Source: Takakia lepidozioides
Lineage: Eukaryota > Streptophyta > Takakiopsida > Takakiales > Takakiaceae
Direction: 5' to 3'
NCBI GenBank assembly: GCA_030704615.1
Contig: CM060732.1
Location: forward strand, 14,448,001 to 14,512,000
DNA: 64,000 nucleotides
Made by a program: the position numbers and the translations under genes. This document shows, piece by piece, positions 1 through 11,092 of this stretch. Numbering within the stretch: the stretch's first letter is position 1; each line of letters starts with the position of its first letter. The notes under the pieces are model-generated. The model did no database searches. It worked only from the letters and a program-made list of their open reading frames with translations, and had not been told where the DNA came from.

Positions 1-234
1 CTCCCGTCATTCCATTAACTCCCTGTTATCCCGATCATTCCCCCATTTCCTGTCAATACTCAACCATGATCGTATGGTCCCCCCATTCCACCAATGTGTG
101 TAACCTTCATTTCGACGTGGATGCAACGCAAAATACTTTATGATGCCGAAATGATGGAACTTTACAGCCAACGCCTCATTGTTATGTTGGACTTTTGGCA
201 AGCTCAACATTTGTTTCCCTGGGCGTTTTCCCTG
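1..234. other. No supported gene at left edge
   Basis: Open frames exist on both strands, but none shows a recognisable motif. A minus-strand frame at 7-210 could be a further exon of the minus-strand ORF that starts to its right; no splice signals were confirmed. Confidence 0.3.
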
Positions 235-576
235 CTAGCTCCCAAGATGGAGCCATTTCGTGAACTGGAACTTCGCCCTGTCCTCCTCCCATTCATCCCC
301 AGCCAAAGCCTCCCTCATTCTCATCTCCATATTGTGCTGGAATCTAAGGAACCCCTCATTCCCATGTCGGACATACAAAAGATTCAAACGCATTATGTCA
401 TTGTTCTTCAAATAATCCAGCACTACTTGCTTCACCACCTTCGTGGCCTCTGCGCTTGGATAGTCTTTTTTGTTGATCTGACTATCCCGTTCATGTGCAT
501 GTTTACGCTTCCTACCTTTATGCCCACTTCCCGAGGAACCCCCTGACACTGCGTTCGAAGCAACATTTCCGGACAT
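235..576 (-). CDS. Hypothetical protein, basic N-terminal tail
   Basis: I do not recognise this ORF. The frame is open from 822, but the methionine near 576 is the more natural start. It opens with a Gly/Ser-rich stretch, then a basic patch with a KGRKRKH-like nuclear-localisation look, then about 75 residues of mixed charged sequence rich in Lys, Arg, Glu and Met, ending in WLHLGS. The residues upstream of 576 are hydrophobic and aromatic and look like a non-coding shadow. It lies beside a hairpin array and no housekeeping gene, so it could be a fragment of a mobile-element ORF. No domain can be assigned. Confidence 0.3.
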   Translation of the reverse strand: MSGNVASNAVSGGSSGSGHKGRKRKHAHERDSQINKKDYPSAEATKVVKQVVLDYLKNNDIMRLNLLYVRHGNEGFLRFQHNMEMRMREALAGDEWEEDRAKFQFTKWLHLGS

Positions 577-892
577 GATGAAAGTACTATGTGGAATAGA
601 CGCGGCTTCGTAACGAAAAACTAAACCCAGACTATTGATAACCTTATATACTAGCAGACCAATTTTCTCACCCTCTATTGGTATAGTACCCAAAGCAAAC
701 TCTCCCGCAATCCCAGGGAAAAAAGTCAAAAACTCCTCCCCCACACAAATCCACTTTCTTCCCCCCCTTACGCTTAGTCCTGGCCACCAAAGTTCAAACT
801 CCAAGAAGCCCCAGAACCGCACTCACAGATAGGGAAAAAAAATGGGTTGGGAATGAGGGGTAGGCCCTTATATACTGCCTGGAGAGGCTTGA

Positions 893-1414
893 CGTGCGAC
901 CGCCTCTGCTACCCATTCACGCCTCGCCACGTGTCCAGGGAGCGGTCGCACCTAATAACAAAAAAGAAAAAGTCTGCGACCACCACCGGCTGGTGGTCGC
1001 ACCCATTTAAAAAATAATTAAAAAAGTGCGACCATCCCCTGCTGGTGGTCGCACCCATTTAAAAAATAATTAAAAATGTGCGACCATCCTCTACTGGTGG
1101 TCGCACATATTTAAAAAAAATGAAAAAGTTGCGACCACCACTTGCTGGTGGTCGCATCTATTTTTTAAAAAAAAAAAAAATTGCGATCAACACCTGCTGG
1201 TGGTCGCACCCAATTTAAAAAAAAGAAAAAATGTGCGACCACCCTCTACTTGTGGTCGCACCTATTAAAAAAAATAAAAATGCTGTGACCACCACTTGCT
1301 GGTGGTCGCACCCATTTAAAAAATAAGAAAAAATGTGCGACCACCCCCTTCTGGTGGTCGCACCTATTTTTTAAAAATAAAAATTTGTCCAACCAACCTT
1401 TGCTGATGGTCACA
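893..1414. repeat. Tandem array of 27-29 bp hairpins, 51-52 bp period
   Basis: Eight good imperfect palindromes start at 975, 1026, 1078, 1130, 1182, 1233, 1284 and 1335, and a decayed ninth starts near 1387, so the spacing is 51-52 bp. Each has the arm TGCGACCACC and its complement around a 4-8 base loop. The spacers are almost pure A/T. A longer-looped relative at 893-950 (arms GTGCGACCGC / GCGGTCGCAC) lies to the left. RNA from either strand would form a row of stable stems. Confidence 0.85.
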
Positions 1415-2163
1415 TGTTTGACAATATAAATCATAATATATGAATTTTACAGATAATTAATGAAGTCCACGTAATGAGGCCACATCGGTTGCCACGTCGG
1501 TTCTCATAGTAAATAGTCAATAGTAAAGTAAAAAAGTAAACATATTTATGTACAGTAATGTCGGTTTAGGACGGGACGTGACGTGACGTGACGCACGTCC
1601 GTTGCTGACATCGGACATGACGCTGACGTGTCAACGCCACGTCACGTCCAAATTTGCAACTAGGATATCCACAAGGGATTTATGATCTGTTTGATACAGA
1701 TCTTCAACGCTCACATCAATGGGAAGATTTTTCAATCTCCTCCACTCATCAAAACGATGGCGGCCCACTTATTAATGTCATTGGAGTGTCGTAGGCCTCC
1801 CTGAGCAACGATCTCTACTTCCCGTTCATCAACTTCACGAAACCCTCTTGCCAACCTCTCCAAATCTACAACACCAGGGTTATCGCCATCCTTGTCACAT
1901 TGGACTGAAATTTCAGCTTCAAGATTCTCAATGTTTAATGCAAATGATGGTATATCTAGGCTTAACGCCATTGCTGGAGGAAAACATGCCCGAGTACGTA
2001 AAATGAGAGCTCTTGACAAGCTTCTACTGCAACGCGCTGAGAATGCAAGATATCTATAAGTTCTGAATACGGAAATTCAAGTGATCTGGTAAGCTATGGC
2101 GGGGGTGGGAAACAATAGCTAGTGTTTGCGGTCAGAATCGAACTACCTATTGACTATTATGCA
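1415..2163. other. Intergenic; one unassigned minus ORF
   Basis: A 95-codon minus ORF (1732-2019) rich in Leu, Glu and Val has no recognisable domain; it could be an exon or a chance frame. Near 1572-1594 the unit GTGAC/GTGACG repeats several times. Nothing else is visible. Confidence 0.3.
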
Positions 2164-2295
2164 ATGGAATGGGCGGGCATATGACATTCTGCCCGGCTGG
2201 CTGCCCACCTCGAAAAGTGTCTCGCCCTACCGGGCTCGCCGATTTTCTCGGCAGGTGTCTTACCGGGCAGAATGTCATCTGCCAGCCCATTCCAT
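2164..2295. repeat. Foldback (MITE-like) element
   Basis: The ends ATGGAATGGGC (2164-2174) and GCCCATTCCAT (2285-2295) are inverted repeats. An inner pair, GACATTCTGCCCGG (2183-2196) and CCGGGCAGAATGTC (2263-2276), is perfect over 14 bases. The element is about 130 bp with no coding capacity and would fold into a long hairpin. No convincing target-site duplication was seen. Confidence 0.65.
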
Positions 2296-3589
2296 AGTAC
2301 ATTAAAAAGTGTTATTTACAATACTACCCTTATTTATCAATAAGGGTTCCAACTTTTGGCAGGAGTAATTTCTGAAGGTCGAGAGGAGAGTGTGCATCGG
2401 AGGAGCAAATGGCGGGGCAGGAATTGGTGTAGTTGCGACAATTCAATGGCTGGAAATGTGGATATGTGTCGGGTACACAATGGGCTTCTAGAACATCATA
2501 ACCATGTCGGATTTGGAGATAGATATTCTAACATGGAAGGACGGTTGGGCTTTGTTACTCCTGGGACACGTAGCGACAGCACCAGACTGGGGATCACTGA
2601 TGCCGACACGTGGGGAGATCTGGGCGGACACAAGGGGGAGCAGGCATGGGGAGATGTGAAGGGGGAGCGAACCCCTAGGCAGTGTTAGAACATGGGGATC
2701 AAAGTAGGGGGACCAGACACGTGGGGGGATGTTAGTAGAGGGGAGCAGACATGTGCTGAGAGTACTAGATGTGACATGCATGGCAATTCTGTGGTCAAGG
2801 AGATGACATGTGGGCAGCGAAGACAGGGGGAGCGGCGGGGGGGACCAGACAGTGGGGGAGCAGAAACTCGGGAGGGATTGGATGTTGGGGGATTTTGCAA
2901 GTGAGGGATTGAGGGAGGGAGGCAACTCATGAGAGGAAGGGGACCAAAACTGCAGGGGCAGGGAACATGAGAAAGAGACCGTTGTGTAAGATGAGTAAAA
3001 CACTATGCTAGGTCAAAAAATAAATCCCTATAAGTGCATGCATTATGAGCTGGCCGGTATACAACCATCTTGGACTCTGCAACTTGCATCAATCCTATTC
3101 AGCTACCCGATATGCAACCATGTTCGATTCTGCAACACACAGATGTTTATATGTCAATCTAGCAAGGTATGTAGTATGAAAAAACAAACATGAAGTTGAG
3201 GCTGAAGTTTAATATGGGAAAGCTACTATAGTTACAGATCCTCATCCCCCTGCACAAGGGATTAGGTGCAGCCTACGCCAATCCTTTACTTCAGCTTTCA
3301 AAACAACAAACAACAAACAAGAAAGAGGAAAACAAGAAAGAACAACGAAAGAAGAAGAACAACAACAAGAAGAGAAGAAGAAAACCCCATGTAAGCATTG
3401 TATGCAAGACGTTCGTCACAAGAGAATCACAAACGCCATAGAGCGCACACGATTCAGGCATTGGCAGGTCATCCCAAACCCGTCGAAGCAGGAGCATGAA
3501 CAAGCACGACAGCTGGAAACCCTCAACCACGGAGATAGAGAACCCTACCTCCAGAACGAAGTGAACAGCACATGCAGGTCCACATGGTG
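2296..3589. other. G-rich degenerate repeats, no supported gene
   Basis: The plus strand at about 2560-2960 is a degenerate purine-rich repeat around GGGGAGATNTG and GGGGAGCAGACATG. Its many overlapping open frames on both strands are therefore composition artefacts. 3295-3380 is an A-rich tract of CAAA and AAGAA units. Confidence 0.4.
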
Positions 3590-5040
3590 CGATACCCATC
3601 GTTGAAAATGGAAGGGATCGGTCGAAGGGGGATCAAAGCAGGAGATTGGCGGCAAGACCAGGGAGGGGGATGGACGACGAGGGGACAGCTACGTGGCCCA
3701 CGGGTCAACAAGGGCACCGTGGAGCAGCACGTGGCGGAAAATGTGGGGAGGGGGATCAATCCTCGAATTGGACGATGGGATGAACCGAGGCGGGGGGAGC
3801 GACATCGCGGGGATCGCGCCGTCCATGGTTGAAGGGGATCGACGGTGGTGGAGACCGCCACTTGGCGTGGCAGTGTCATCGAGTCTTCATCTGCACGTCA
3901 TCCATCCCCTGCGTGGAAGGATGGCGGGGGGATGACGGATGGATGACGTACATCATCCATCCCTTGCGCGGAAGGATGGCGGGGAATGACGGACGGATGA
4001 CGTACATCATCCAATTTATTAAGGTTGGATGGATGGCAGGGGATCGACGGCTCGGGGGATCACCACGTGGTGGCAGTTTAGGGTTTAGGGGATCATTCCC
4101 GCACTACACGGGGAATCAACCGAGGGGTGGGAGGGCGCGGCGACGGCGGGGGGATCGGGCCTCTGATCGTTGGAGGGATCGACGGCGGGGGCGATTGCGA
4201 CGTGGCATGTCATTGTGAACGGCAATGGTTTCAGGTAAGATTGATGGGCAGGGGATCAACGCTTCGGGGAGCACCATGTGGCGCGCAATTGGGAGTGGGG
4301 GATCAACCTAGTTGCGTGGGAACGGCTCCGATGGGATGAGGTGATCGACGGCAGGGGGAGCGCCATGTGGCGTGTTAATATCATCGGCCCTTCATCCGGC
4401 CATCGCCCATCCCTGCGCGGGAGGATGGCGGGGGGATGACACACAACATCCATTGTTTTTGAGGTTGGATGGATGCGCAAGGGATCGACGGTTCGGGGGA
4501 GCAGCACGTGGCGGGCGATTAGGGTTGGGGATCACTCCCGGTCTGGAGGGGGGATCAACCCAGGTCGGGGGGAGCGGCGATGTCTCGGGGGGTCGCGTCG
4601 TGGATGGGACGAGGGGATCGACAGCGGGGGGAGCGCCATGTGGCGATGGACGCGTCATCGGCCCTTCATCCGATGAGGGGTGGATAACACAAAACATCCA
4701 TTGTTTTTTAGGTTGGATAGATGCGCAGGGGGTCGACGGTTCGGGGGAGCAGCACGTGGCGGGCGATAGGGTTGGGGGATCACTCCCGGTCTAGAAGGGG
4801 GATTAACCCAGGTCGGGGGGAGCGGCGACGTCTCGGGGGATCGCGCCGTGGATGGGACAAGGGGATCGACGGTGGGGGAGCGCCACGTGGCGGTGGACGC
4901 GTCATCGGCCCTTCATCCGGCCGTCATCCATCCCTTGCGCGGGAGGACGGGGGCGCGCCACGTGGCTGGAGATCGGGCGGTGGTGTGGGCCGCCACGTGG
5001 CCAGCGGTTGGGCGGGGCTCACGGGTCCGGGGGGGGGGCG
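3590..5040. repeat. GC-rich degenerate tandem region with many G-boxes
   Basis: Degenerate units built from GGGGATCGACGG, CACGTGGCGG and CATCCATCCCTTGCGC recur through 1.4 kb. The clearest tandem pair is 4446-4693 and 4694-about 4930, offset by 248 bp. Seven CACGTG hexamers lie at 3728, 4064, 4505, 4753, 4884, 4959 and 4994. Open frames here on both strands are Gly/Arg- or Pro/Ser-rich, as expected from a repeat, and I do not call them genes. Confidence 0.6.
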
Positions 5041-6389
5041 TGCGGATGTGTCAGCTCACACGCTTGCCATAAAATCAAGCCACATCCATATTGGGACCCC
5101 CCAAAGACATGGTGCAGTGGGCATGTCGTCACTCGTGGGTTGTGGATCACTACCTTGTCTGTCGGCCATGAAAGCCCCTTGGACTTTCCTTAAAGACAAA
5201 CTTCGAATTTCCCAAAGTTCTATATACTCGTGTAGCGAGACACATGTGAGTAGAGAGATGGGTAGAGATACTTATTTTCATAGTGATAAATAGACCATCC
5301 GTGAAAGGGGGATTCATATTTCCTGAGCGGATTCTGGGGATGGAGTGTGACCAGCAACTCCTTGGCTGGTTGACACAGTAGATTGTCTGGAATCGCCAAG
5401 TGGACAATCGTGCTCACTCTGTGTAGATATTCACTAGATTTGATAGAGATTTCATTATTGACTGTTGGGGATTGTCAAATTGGATTCTCCAACTGCAAGT
5501 TGCCGAGTAGCAAAATATACGTCAAAAGTCACAGTGGAGCATACATTTTATGCCGCTCGACGCTTCCCTGTGCAGTTGGTGTGATATTCCATAGTAGGCA
5601 AGGTCTATCTAGCTACAGAGATTTGTTTGTGGAACTGTTCATACTGGGCGGGTCCTCCTTGGAATGTGGGGAGTAGGTAGTCAACCACTGTCCCACGTTG
5701 CAAAGGATCCACTCCTTGCAGGTCAAAGCCGGACCATGGATGTCCCGGTGCCCCTCTCTCTTGATTCCTTTCATATTCGAGCACTCGCAATAAAGTTTCA
5801 TTTCTTCTGTAGGCGAGTGTCTGAACTCCTCGAGTTTAAGCCAAGATCAGCTGCGGCTCCTCTAGTGTTTATCCTGGAGACTATGTTTTCCTCTGCCATA
5901 TGTTTCCCCCCAATACTTATGCATTGTCGCGTACAACTTTCTTAGCCTTTCCAGGATGAGCTAATCCATCCAATCCCCTAGCTAGCAGCATCTCCAGACT
6001 CTCCTTATCCAGATGATTAAATTCTGAAACTCTCTCCCGAGTTCTCTCCATGGGTTTTATATGTACGTGCATCTAGTGACGGGCGTCCAGCAGCAAGTGT
6101 TCATGCTTGAATCTCGAGCTGATAATAGATCCTCGACCTCTAACTGGGCTCTAACACTAGACTAGCATAAATAGACCTACAGGTCAATTGCTTTGCAACA
6201 GGAGTGGGAGGACAGAACTATGTACAGAGGATGGAACAGGATTAACTTGGAGATTGACTACAATAGGCCTGCAGCTTCTGTATTCTTAAACTATCAGCAA
6301 ATTTTGAGCTCTCTTCATACGTTGTCGACGTATATAACGTACATATTCCGTGACAGGACGAGTTCGGCATTTTAAGCCCAAGGCTAGAA
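5041..6389. other. Upstream region of the methyltransferase gene
   Basis: Only short overlapping frames occur here, none with a recognisable motif. The stretch presumably contains the promoter and 5' leader of the gene starting at 6390. Confidence 0.3.
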
Positions 6390-7904
6390 ATGGTGGAGAG
6401 TCCTTGCCCCACCAGTAGAGTGGAGAGGAAGGGGGGCTATCGGAAAATAGGGTCGCTGGCTTCTGTGTTCGATGATGGTCCAAAGCAGAGGAATATATCA
6501 TGGGGGACTGCTTGGAACCTGATGTTGCTAGCTGGTGTGGTGGGCACCAATATTCTGGCGCTCTACAGTCTGTCTGCTTCAAGGGAGCTTGATCGGGGCT
6601 TCCATGGCTCTAGTTACGTCAAATCATCCAAGCTCGCTGTGGGGGCTGAGTTGGTCCCCGCTGCCTTTCTTGAGGAATTTGTTAACCTAAAAGACGAACT
6701 GAAACTCACCCAGAACCATCTCCAGGATGCCAGTAATCAGCTAGAAAAATCCCACAGAGAGTTGATGAGATCTCAGAAAGAGTCTGAGAGACTGAGGAGA
6801 CAGTTGCAAGAATTCTCAGATGATCCAGGACGTAGTGCAGCTGAGATCAGTGCTGGGGGTGTTAAGGGGAAGGTGTTACATGATATTGATCGTCTCATGA
6901 GCTCAGAGCTGTTAGAGTACACTGCTGTTCGTCAGCTTCCATTGGGGATGAACCCTGTCCTTGGATTGGACACAATTGTTTCGTCCATTGGTCACATGTG
7001 CAAAAACAGCCCCGACCTGCTGATGGAGTACATGGATTACAAAGTTGGAGAGCTGTGCCCTGATGACTGGGAACTGGCTCAGAGGCTAATGGTTCGTGGA
7101 TGTGAGCCTCTCCCTCGTCGCCGCTGCTTCGCAAGAGGTCCTCCAAACTTCTCGAAGCCCTTGCCTTTTCCCCAGTGTATGTGGGATGGACCCCCGGACA
7201 ACACGGTCCGCTGGACACACTACAGCTGCAACAGCTTTGGGTGTCTCAACAGGCGGAATAAAGAGAGCAAGGTTTTTGTGGATTGTGCTGACTGCTTTGA
7301 CCTTGATGGCCCTGAAAGAGCGCGTTGGGTAATACCCAGAGACCGGCATGATTTCATGAGAATTGACCAAATTCTGGCATTGAAGGGGGGAACAGTTCGC
7401 ATCGGTCTCGATATTGGGGGTGGATCAGGATCGTTTGCAGCCCGAATGCGAGAACACAATGTCACAATACTTACTTCCACTCTGAATCTGAACGGGCCCT
7501 TCAATGAGTTCATTGCACTACGTGGGCTGCCTCCACTATTCCTCTCAATCTCTCAGAGGCTCCCCTTTTTTGATAATACACTTGACATAGTGCACTCAAT
7601 GCACGTTCTCAGCCATTGGATTCCAGTGGAGACACTCGACTTCCTTCTCTATGATATCGACCGTGTGCTACGCCCGGGTGGCATTCTGTGGCTTGACCAC
7701 TTCTTTTGCTCTGTAGAGAATCTTGCAACAGTCTTTACTCCCATGATTGAGAGACTTGGATTCAAAAAACTTCGGTGGGTTACGGGCCTCAAGTACGATA
7801 AAACTGACGAGGTATATCTGTCAGCTCTGCTTGAAAAACCTGTTAGAGAGTTAGTAACCACCGAGGCCAGGATTCATAGTCTAATCGCAAAAATATACTC
7901 GTAA
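6390..7904 (+). CDS. ICA-like membrane-anchored SAM-dependent methyltransferase
   Basis: A single uninterrupted 504-codon exon. Residues 1-40 are a short basic cytosolic tail, residues about 41-61 form one hydrophobic membrane segment, and about 94-142 is a charged coiled coil, giving a type II (Golgi-like) layout. The C-terminal half carries conserved cysteines and a CEPLPRRRCF element near residue 235. The methyltransferase motif I is LDIGGGSG near residue 340, and LRPGGILWLDHF lies near residue 430. The whole protein resembles the Arabidopsis At5g40830 (INCREASED CAMBIAL ACTIVITY) family, proposed to act in pectin methylation; that role is from family knowledge, not from this sequence. Length and domain order look complete and no break is seen. 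It is one of the few clearly healthy genes here. Confidence 0.88.
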   Translation: MVESPCPTSRVERKGGYRKIGSLASVFDDGPKQRNISWGTAWNLMLLAGVVGTNILALYSLSASRELDRGFHGSSYVKSSKLAVGAELVPAAFLEEFVNLKDELKLTQNHLQDASNQLEKSHRELMRSQKESERLRRQLQEFSDDPGRSAAEISAGGVKGKVLHDIDRLMSSELLEYTAVRQLPLGMNPVLGLDTIVSSIGHMCKNSPDLLMEYMDYKVGELCPDDWELAQRLMVRGCEPLPRRRCFARGPPNFSKPLPFPQCMWDGPPDNTVRWTHYSCNSFGCLNRRNKESKVFVDCADCFDLDGPERARWVIPRDRHDFMRIDQILALKGGTVRIGLDIGGGSGSFAARMREHNVTILTSTLNLNGPFNEFIALRGLPPLFLSISQRLPFFDNTLDIVHSMHVLSHWIPVETLDFLLYDIDRVLRPGGILWLDHFFCSVENLATVFTPMIERLGFKKLRWVTGLKYDKTDEVYLSALLEKPVRELVTTEARIHSLIAKIYS

Positions 7905-9218
7905 AGAGTATTCACATGGAGATGCTGGAGGGTGGTGCCCAGCAATTGACATTTCAGAGACCTGTTGCAGGTTCTCGTCCAAGCTGGGTCACATAATTGT
8001 GTTACTTTGACGAGTGTCCTTGATCTCTTACTGGATTTTATAATCACATATACTGGCTGAAATTGTTCACTTGTCGAATTGAACCTTGAATTATCTTGTG
8101 CACAAGTTTCAGTGCATTCTCTGTAAGCTGTGTGCAGCAGATCTCAATTGTGTACCTCATATTAATTACGTACTCAGTGATGAAAATTGATACACGTTTC
8201 AGTTTATCTTAAAGTAGGTCAGATATCTAGATTAATCTTGGATGAGAAAACAACCGTACTCATAATTGATCAACTTAGCTTCCACAATGTGACTAGCTTG
8301 TAAAAATCCGGAGTGTCCGCTCCGCTCCTCTAGCAACACGACGTGATTTGCAGTACAAGAACGAGGAAGAAGTTGCACTCCCGAAGTCTACGGACACAAA
8401 CTACTCCCCAGGAGCATCCAATCACGTGGTATACGCACTTGACTTTACGTAAGGTGATCAGGCTCTCAGTAGCAGGCAAGTGAGGACCGTCCATGAACAG
8501 ATAGGAATCTGAGGTAAACCCAGGCGCCTGATCAATCGCCCAACTCTACATCCTCGGCTAGCTGATCACAGATAATAATAAGCCAGACGGCCACCAAACC
8601 AGCAAATACACCAGTTGTCAGTTTCTGGACAGTGTATCATGCACTGGTTATCAAATGAACTGGCCATGTGAGAAATAGATCCAGGGCTAATATATGACCC
8701 AGGTGATTCTCAACAGATCAGCTCTTTCCCGAGATCAAGTGCTCCCGACGGCTCGAGTTTCTGAGACGAAATTGCGTCCGAGTATTGAGGCCGATGCATC
8801 CAAGTAGGCCACTAAGTAGTACTCCGTATGCGTTGATCAAGTGCGTGCGCAGGGCACGTCGAGCTCTGCACGACGCTCACTTTACTGCAGCCTCATCACG
8901 CAGCTGCCATCGCTGGACGTTTCAGCTCGATGTTGGATGAGCCACGCCCACAGATATTCCGATCCATCCATGCAAACCCTCCTGCCACGTGTTGGATCTG
9001 GCACACTGCCAAGTGGTCCGGAGCATGTGGCACACTTGGGTTCTCTTCTGCTGGCTGCTCTTCCCCCTTGGCTTTGCTGCATGTGTGTTTTGGAGATCTG
9101 GGGTCTTCCTCACGGAAAGGAAAACTCTACCGAGAGGTCGAAGGGGGCTCGTGTGAGATCTGGGTCTTGGGAAGATAGTGGTCCGCGAGCGAGAGAGAGA
9201 GAGAGGGGTGAGGGCAAG
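7905..9218. other. Intergenic between two plant genes
   Basis: This contains the 3' region of the methyltransferase gene and the upstream region of the OBAP gene. A short GA tract (about 9188-9206) lies just before the OBAP start. The frame opening at 8841 runs into OBAP exon 1, but its first 126 codons look non-coding. No RNA gene was recognised. Confidence 0.35.
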
Positions 9219-11092
9219 ATGACAAGCAGTGATAAGCGGCCCTGCGGGCACATGCCATCCACGCCAGAGGATGTGCCAGGGCAACCCAAGACCATCACCT
9301 CAAAGATTTTGGATACCAGTGCAGGGATCCTTCAATCTCTCACACCTATAAAGCAAGTAAAGCAGGTTTGTGCCATACCCTCTCCCCATTCAACAATGAA
9401 TTGGTACAAGCAGTCCTGGTAGTCAACCAAAACTATTGGAGTAAACCTGATTAAAATGGAGATCCTTGTTAGAAGTCTGGTCATCAAGGACGACCTAGCC
9501 GGCTTGATCAAAGAAGCTCATGTTGGCTGTATAAAGCCCCGTAAGTTATTGGGGGGATGTATCCTCGTGACTCCTGTGTCAAGGACGGTTTATTTTGTTG
9601 ATTCAGGGTGAATCGAAGTGTGGTTGATATCGTGGGTGGCAGATGCCGGAGTGTGACAGTCGACAATAATTCCTGCTAGAGTGAAGGGGCCCATGTCTTA
9701 ACCTAGAATGGTTGGGGGAAAAAACTGGTGTGACGTAAGAAACAGATCTCACTAGGGACACTGTGTGTGTGGGAATGGGGCAGCATGTGTGCACTTTTGC
9801 GATCTATGCGCATGATATGAGCCGAAAAATTGAGACCCATCATTACATAGCTCGCCTCAATGAAGATTTTCTGCAATGTATTGTGTACGACTCCGACGAA
9901 GCCAATGCTCGCTTGATAGGTTAGTTTTCCATTTTCTGTGTAGTCTCTTCCTCATGTGCTTTGCCACTTTCCATCATGGGCGATTGTCAAATCAGTCTGA
10001 TGTTGAGGGAAGTTGTTATTGACGAATATGAGGGTGGGTTTGGTGCAGGAGTGGAGTATGTCATCTCCGAGCGATTATTTCTAAGTCTACCTGACGAAGA
10101 GAAGAAGTTGTGGCACTCGCATTGCTACGAGGTAGTCCCTGCCCTCATTATGTGGCCACATGGTAAGAATTCGTCGGTGGATATTGGAATTTTGTTAAAG
10201 ACTTCTCGAGGCTCTTGGTGCAACAACTTTCGGATCATCTGTCCATACAATATGTACAGGATTCATTTTAGATTGAAGGAAGTGGGCTGGTGCCCAGGTT
10301 GTGAATATGATAAGCACCGTCCCATGTGGAGAAATGAACGGGGAGTGTGCACGGGTGCTATGGAACAGATAAAGGCAGGATTATGGGTGACGCCAGGAGT
10401 GCCAGAGTTGATGCAAAAAGCTGATTTGAAGAGCATGGCCAAAACTTACGGGAAGTTTTGGTGCACCTGGCAATTTGACCGTGGTATAAGTACTCCTTTC
10501 CAGACTCTTCTTGATCTGGGCGGAGTTTTCTTAGGAATGCACTATATAGTCTGTCCAGATGTACTTGCGCTGGAAAGACTAACTACCAGAGAACTTCTAA
10601 ATTTTGGCTCCTGATAGAATACCTATTCTCAAGTGTACTGAATCAATTGCTGTACGTAGCAGATTGTCTATTTCCAAGCTCTTGGAACTAGAGGACTGTC
10701 CAAACAGGTATAATTCGTTGGAAGTTGATCTTGGTTTCATCATGGACAATTTGAATGTACTCTTTTCTAACAATCTCTGTGGGATGACGTATTGACAGGT
10801 GACAGGTTGCCACTTGGTCCACCAGCCCTTATGTGGTCACCACAGGAGGAGAGCTGTGGCCAAATCAATGAGGAATTGGTAAGACAACGTGATTCCAAGT
10901 ATGGCATATCAACACAAGCTATTGGAGCTAACCGCAAAGACATCGAGTGTGCGCCACTTTCCCCCCCCGACTGACTGCTGGAGGATTACAGGCAAGGGTT
11001 TTGTGTTGGAGCTAAAGGAGGTCGACATGGCCTTGACCGGTGAACACCCTTCTGCAATCCTCGATTCCACAAAGGCCAGTTCCACATTATGA
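9219..11092 (+). CDS. OBAP: Oil body-associated protein (OBAP, DUF1264), five exons
   Basis: Exons 9219-9365, 9784-9919, 10049-10131, 10369-10483 and 10799-11092 join with matching phases (0,1,0,1) at GT-AG borders. They give a small protein found on seed and spore lipid droplets in this family. Hallmarks in order: GILQSLTPIKQ, HVCTFAIYAHDMSR, ETHHYIARLNEDFLQC, VEYVISE, LWHSH, KTYGKFWCTWQFDRG and GDRLPLGPPALM. The start codon at 9219 is the first ATG that leads directly into conserved sequence. In exon 5 a run of eight C (10961-10968) puts the frame into a TGA at 10972. With seven C the frame continues through DCWRITGKGF to a stop at 11092, which fits the family's usual C-terminus. The break is either an assembly indel or a real truncation. 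Confidence 0.9.

Noticed and set aside
3572-5293. Gly/Arg-rich and Pro-rich ORFs in the GC-rich tandem region
   Set aside because: Open in most frames on both strands because of composition and repetition.
8841-9218. N-terminal extension of the OBAP reading frame
   Set aside because: The extra 126 codons have no family similarity and span the likely promoter and GA-rich leader; the ATG at 9219 leads straight into conserved sequence.
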